From assembly GCA_002785065.1 (NCBI GenBank), contig PFLI01000009.1:1-6277 (forward strand): a DNA stretch of 6,277 nucleotides. The letters run 5' to 3'. Shown one piece after another: positions 5,804-6,277 of the stretch (its first letter is position 1; each line of letters begins with the position of its first letter). This stretch comes from Candidatus Roizmanbacteria bacterium CG_4_10_14_0_8_um_filter_33_9 (lineage in GTDB: Bacteria > Patescibacteriota > Microgenomatia > UBA1406 > GWC2-37-13). Under the pieces are notes generated by a model. The model did not search any database. It had not been told where the DNA came from and saw only the letters and a program-made list of their open reading frames with translations. The position numbers and the translations under genes are program-made.

Positions 5804-6277
5804 GTGTTAACAAAAGATGTCAGACAAAAAATACAAACATTGCGACTGGCTGGAAATACATACACAGAAATCCAACAAACTCTTGGGTTTAGAATCCCAA
5901 AACCAACTCTTTCTTATTGGTGTAAGGATATCAAAATGAAGGAAAGTTATAACCGACGCGTTCGAAAAGCAAATATAAATCATTTAAAGAAAATTAGAAA
6001 GATGGCCATTGTTACCCTTAGAGAAAAACAAGAAAAGCGAAGATCTGATTTGGTTGAAAAAAATGTTCCTTTGTTGGGTTGTATAAATGAACAAACTAAG
6101 AAAATAATGCTTTGTATTCTTTATTTGGCCGAGGGAGGAAAATATGAGAGCAGTAGGATGTTAAGCTTGGGAAGCTCTGATCCGAAAATTATTCGATTCT
6201 ATTTAACCCTCCTTAAGAGTTGTTATAATATACAAAGTAGCAAATTTAGAGTTAGGATTCAATGCAGGTTTGATCAG
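5804..6277 (+). CDS. HTH plus LAGLIDADG-like DNA-binding protein, 3'-partial
   Basis: The frame starts with GTG directly after an in-frame TAA (5801-5803) and runs to the end of the window, giving 158 visible residues. Residues about 6-43 are a helix-turn-helix of the resolvase/transposase type (VRQKIQTLRLAGNTYTEIQQ, then a recognition helix ending LSYWCKDI). A strongly basic, helical linker follows (45-85). From about 94 the sequence matches the LAGLIDADG-like domain often fused to such HTHs in CPR genomes: ILYLAEGGKYESS (105-117), where E110 replaces the usual acid, then LGSSDPKIIRFYLTLLKS (122-139) and the next strand KFRVRIQC. These proteins may be solo homing-endonuclease derivatives or regulators; catalysis cannot be judged from half a protein. 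The GTG start and upstream promoter are consistent with a leaderless mRNA. Confidence 0.75.
   Translation, partial: MLTKDVRQKIQTLRLAGNTYTEIQQTLGFRIPKPTLSYWCKDIKMKESYNRRVRKANINHLKKIRKMAIVTLREKQEKRRSDLVEKNVPLLGCINEQTKKIMLCILYLAEGGKYESSRMLSLGSSDPKIIRFYLTLLKSCYNIQSSKFRVRIQCRFDQ

Noticed and set aside
5816..5938. ATG-initiated 40-codon frame near the HTH gene start
   Set aside because: The GTG frame at 5804 has a clear HTH domain and a correctly placed promoter; this frame has neither.
1..6277. tRNA, rRNA, CRISPR arrays, insertion sequences
   Set aside because: No tRNA cloverleaf with TTCRA-type arm, rRNA segment, regularly spaced repeats or transposase ends were seen by eye.

Overview
The window is AT-rich and tightly packed, with genes on both strands and only short gaps. 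It reads like a fragment of a small bacterial genome of the Candidate Phyla Radiation (Patescibacteria), perhaps Microgenomates. The reasons are the GT-C mannosyltransferase (PIG-V-like), the HTH plus LAGLIDADG-like protein at the right end, several family members with unusual architectures, and the absence of Shine-Dalgarno sequences. This placement is an inference from gene content and style; no marker gene is present. All complete genes end in TAA and no in-frame TGA is read through, so the standard genetic code fits.

Layout, left to right. (1) 2-1750, +: the 3' part of a large PEP synthase/pyruvate phosphate dikinase-like protein whose 5' end lies outside the window. Its visible order is: tail of one nucleotide-binding domain, phosphohistidine swivel domain, then a second complete nucleotide-binding domain, and then the protein ends. 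(2) 1751-1991: a gap with no confident gene and one possible broken small leftward ORF. (3) 1992-2597, -: a SAM-dependent methyltransferase-like protein. (4) 2598-2714: a divergent promoter region. (5) 2715-3536, +: a kinase of the guanylate kinase/PhnN fold with an N-terminal extension. (6) 3516-4349, -: a 277-residue protein I do not recognise, overlapping the kinase tail to tail by 21 bp. (7) 4350-4506: a regulatory gap with a leftward terminator-like hairpin ending three bases before the start of gene 6. (8) 4507-5715, +: a polytopic membrane glycosyltransferase. (9) 5804-6277, +: the start of an HTH/LAGLIDADG-like protein from a GTG codon, cut by the window end.

The genes do not form one obvious operon; nearly every neighbour is on the opposite strand or has its own promoter. 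The strongest cross-gene signal is in the promoters. At four starts (2597-, 2715+, 4507+, 5804+) a good -10 hexamer lies only 6 to 9 bases before the start codon, which predicts leaderless or almost leaderless mRNAs. The unrecognised gene ending at 4349 is the exception: it appears to have a leader with a terminator hairpin, so it may be controlled by attenuation. The two most interesting items are the rearranged PEP-synthase-like protein and that leader.
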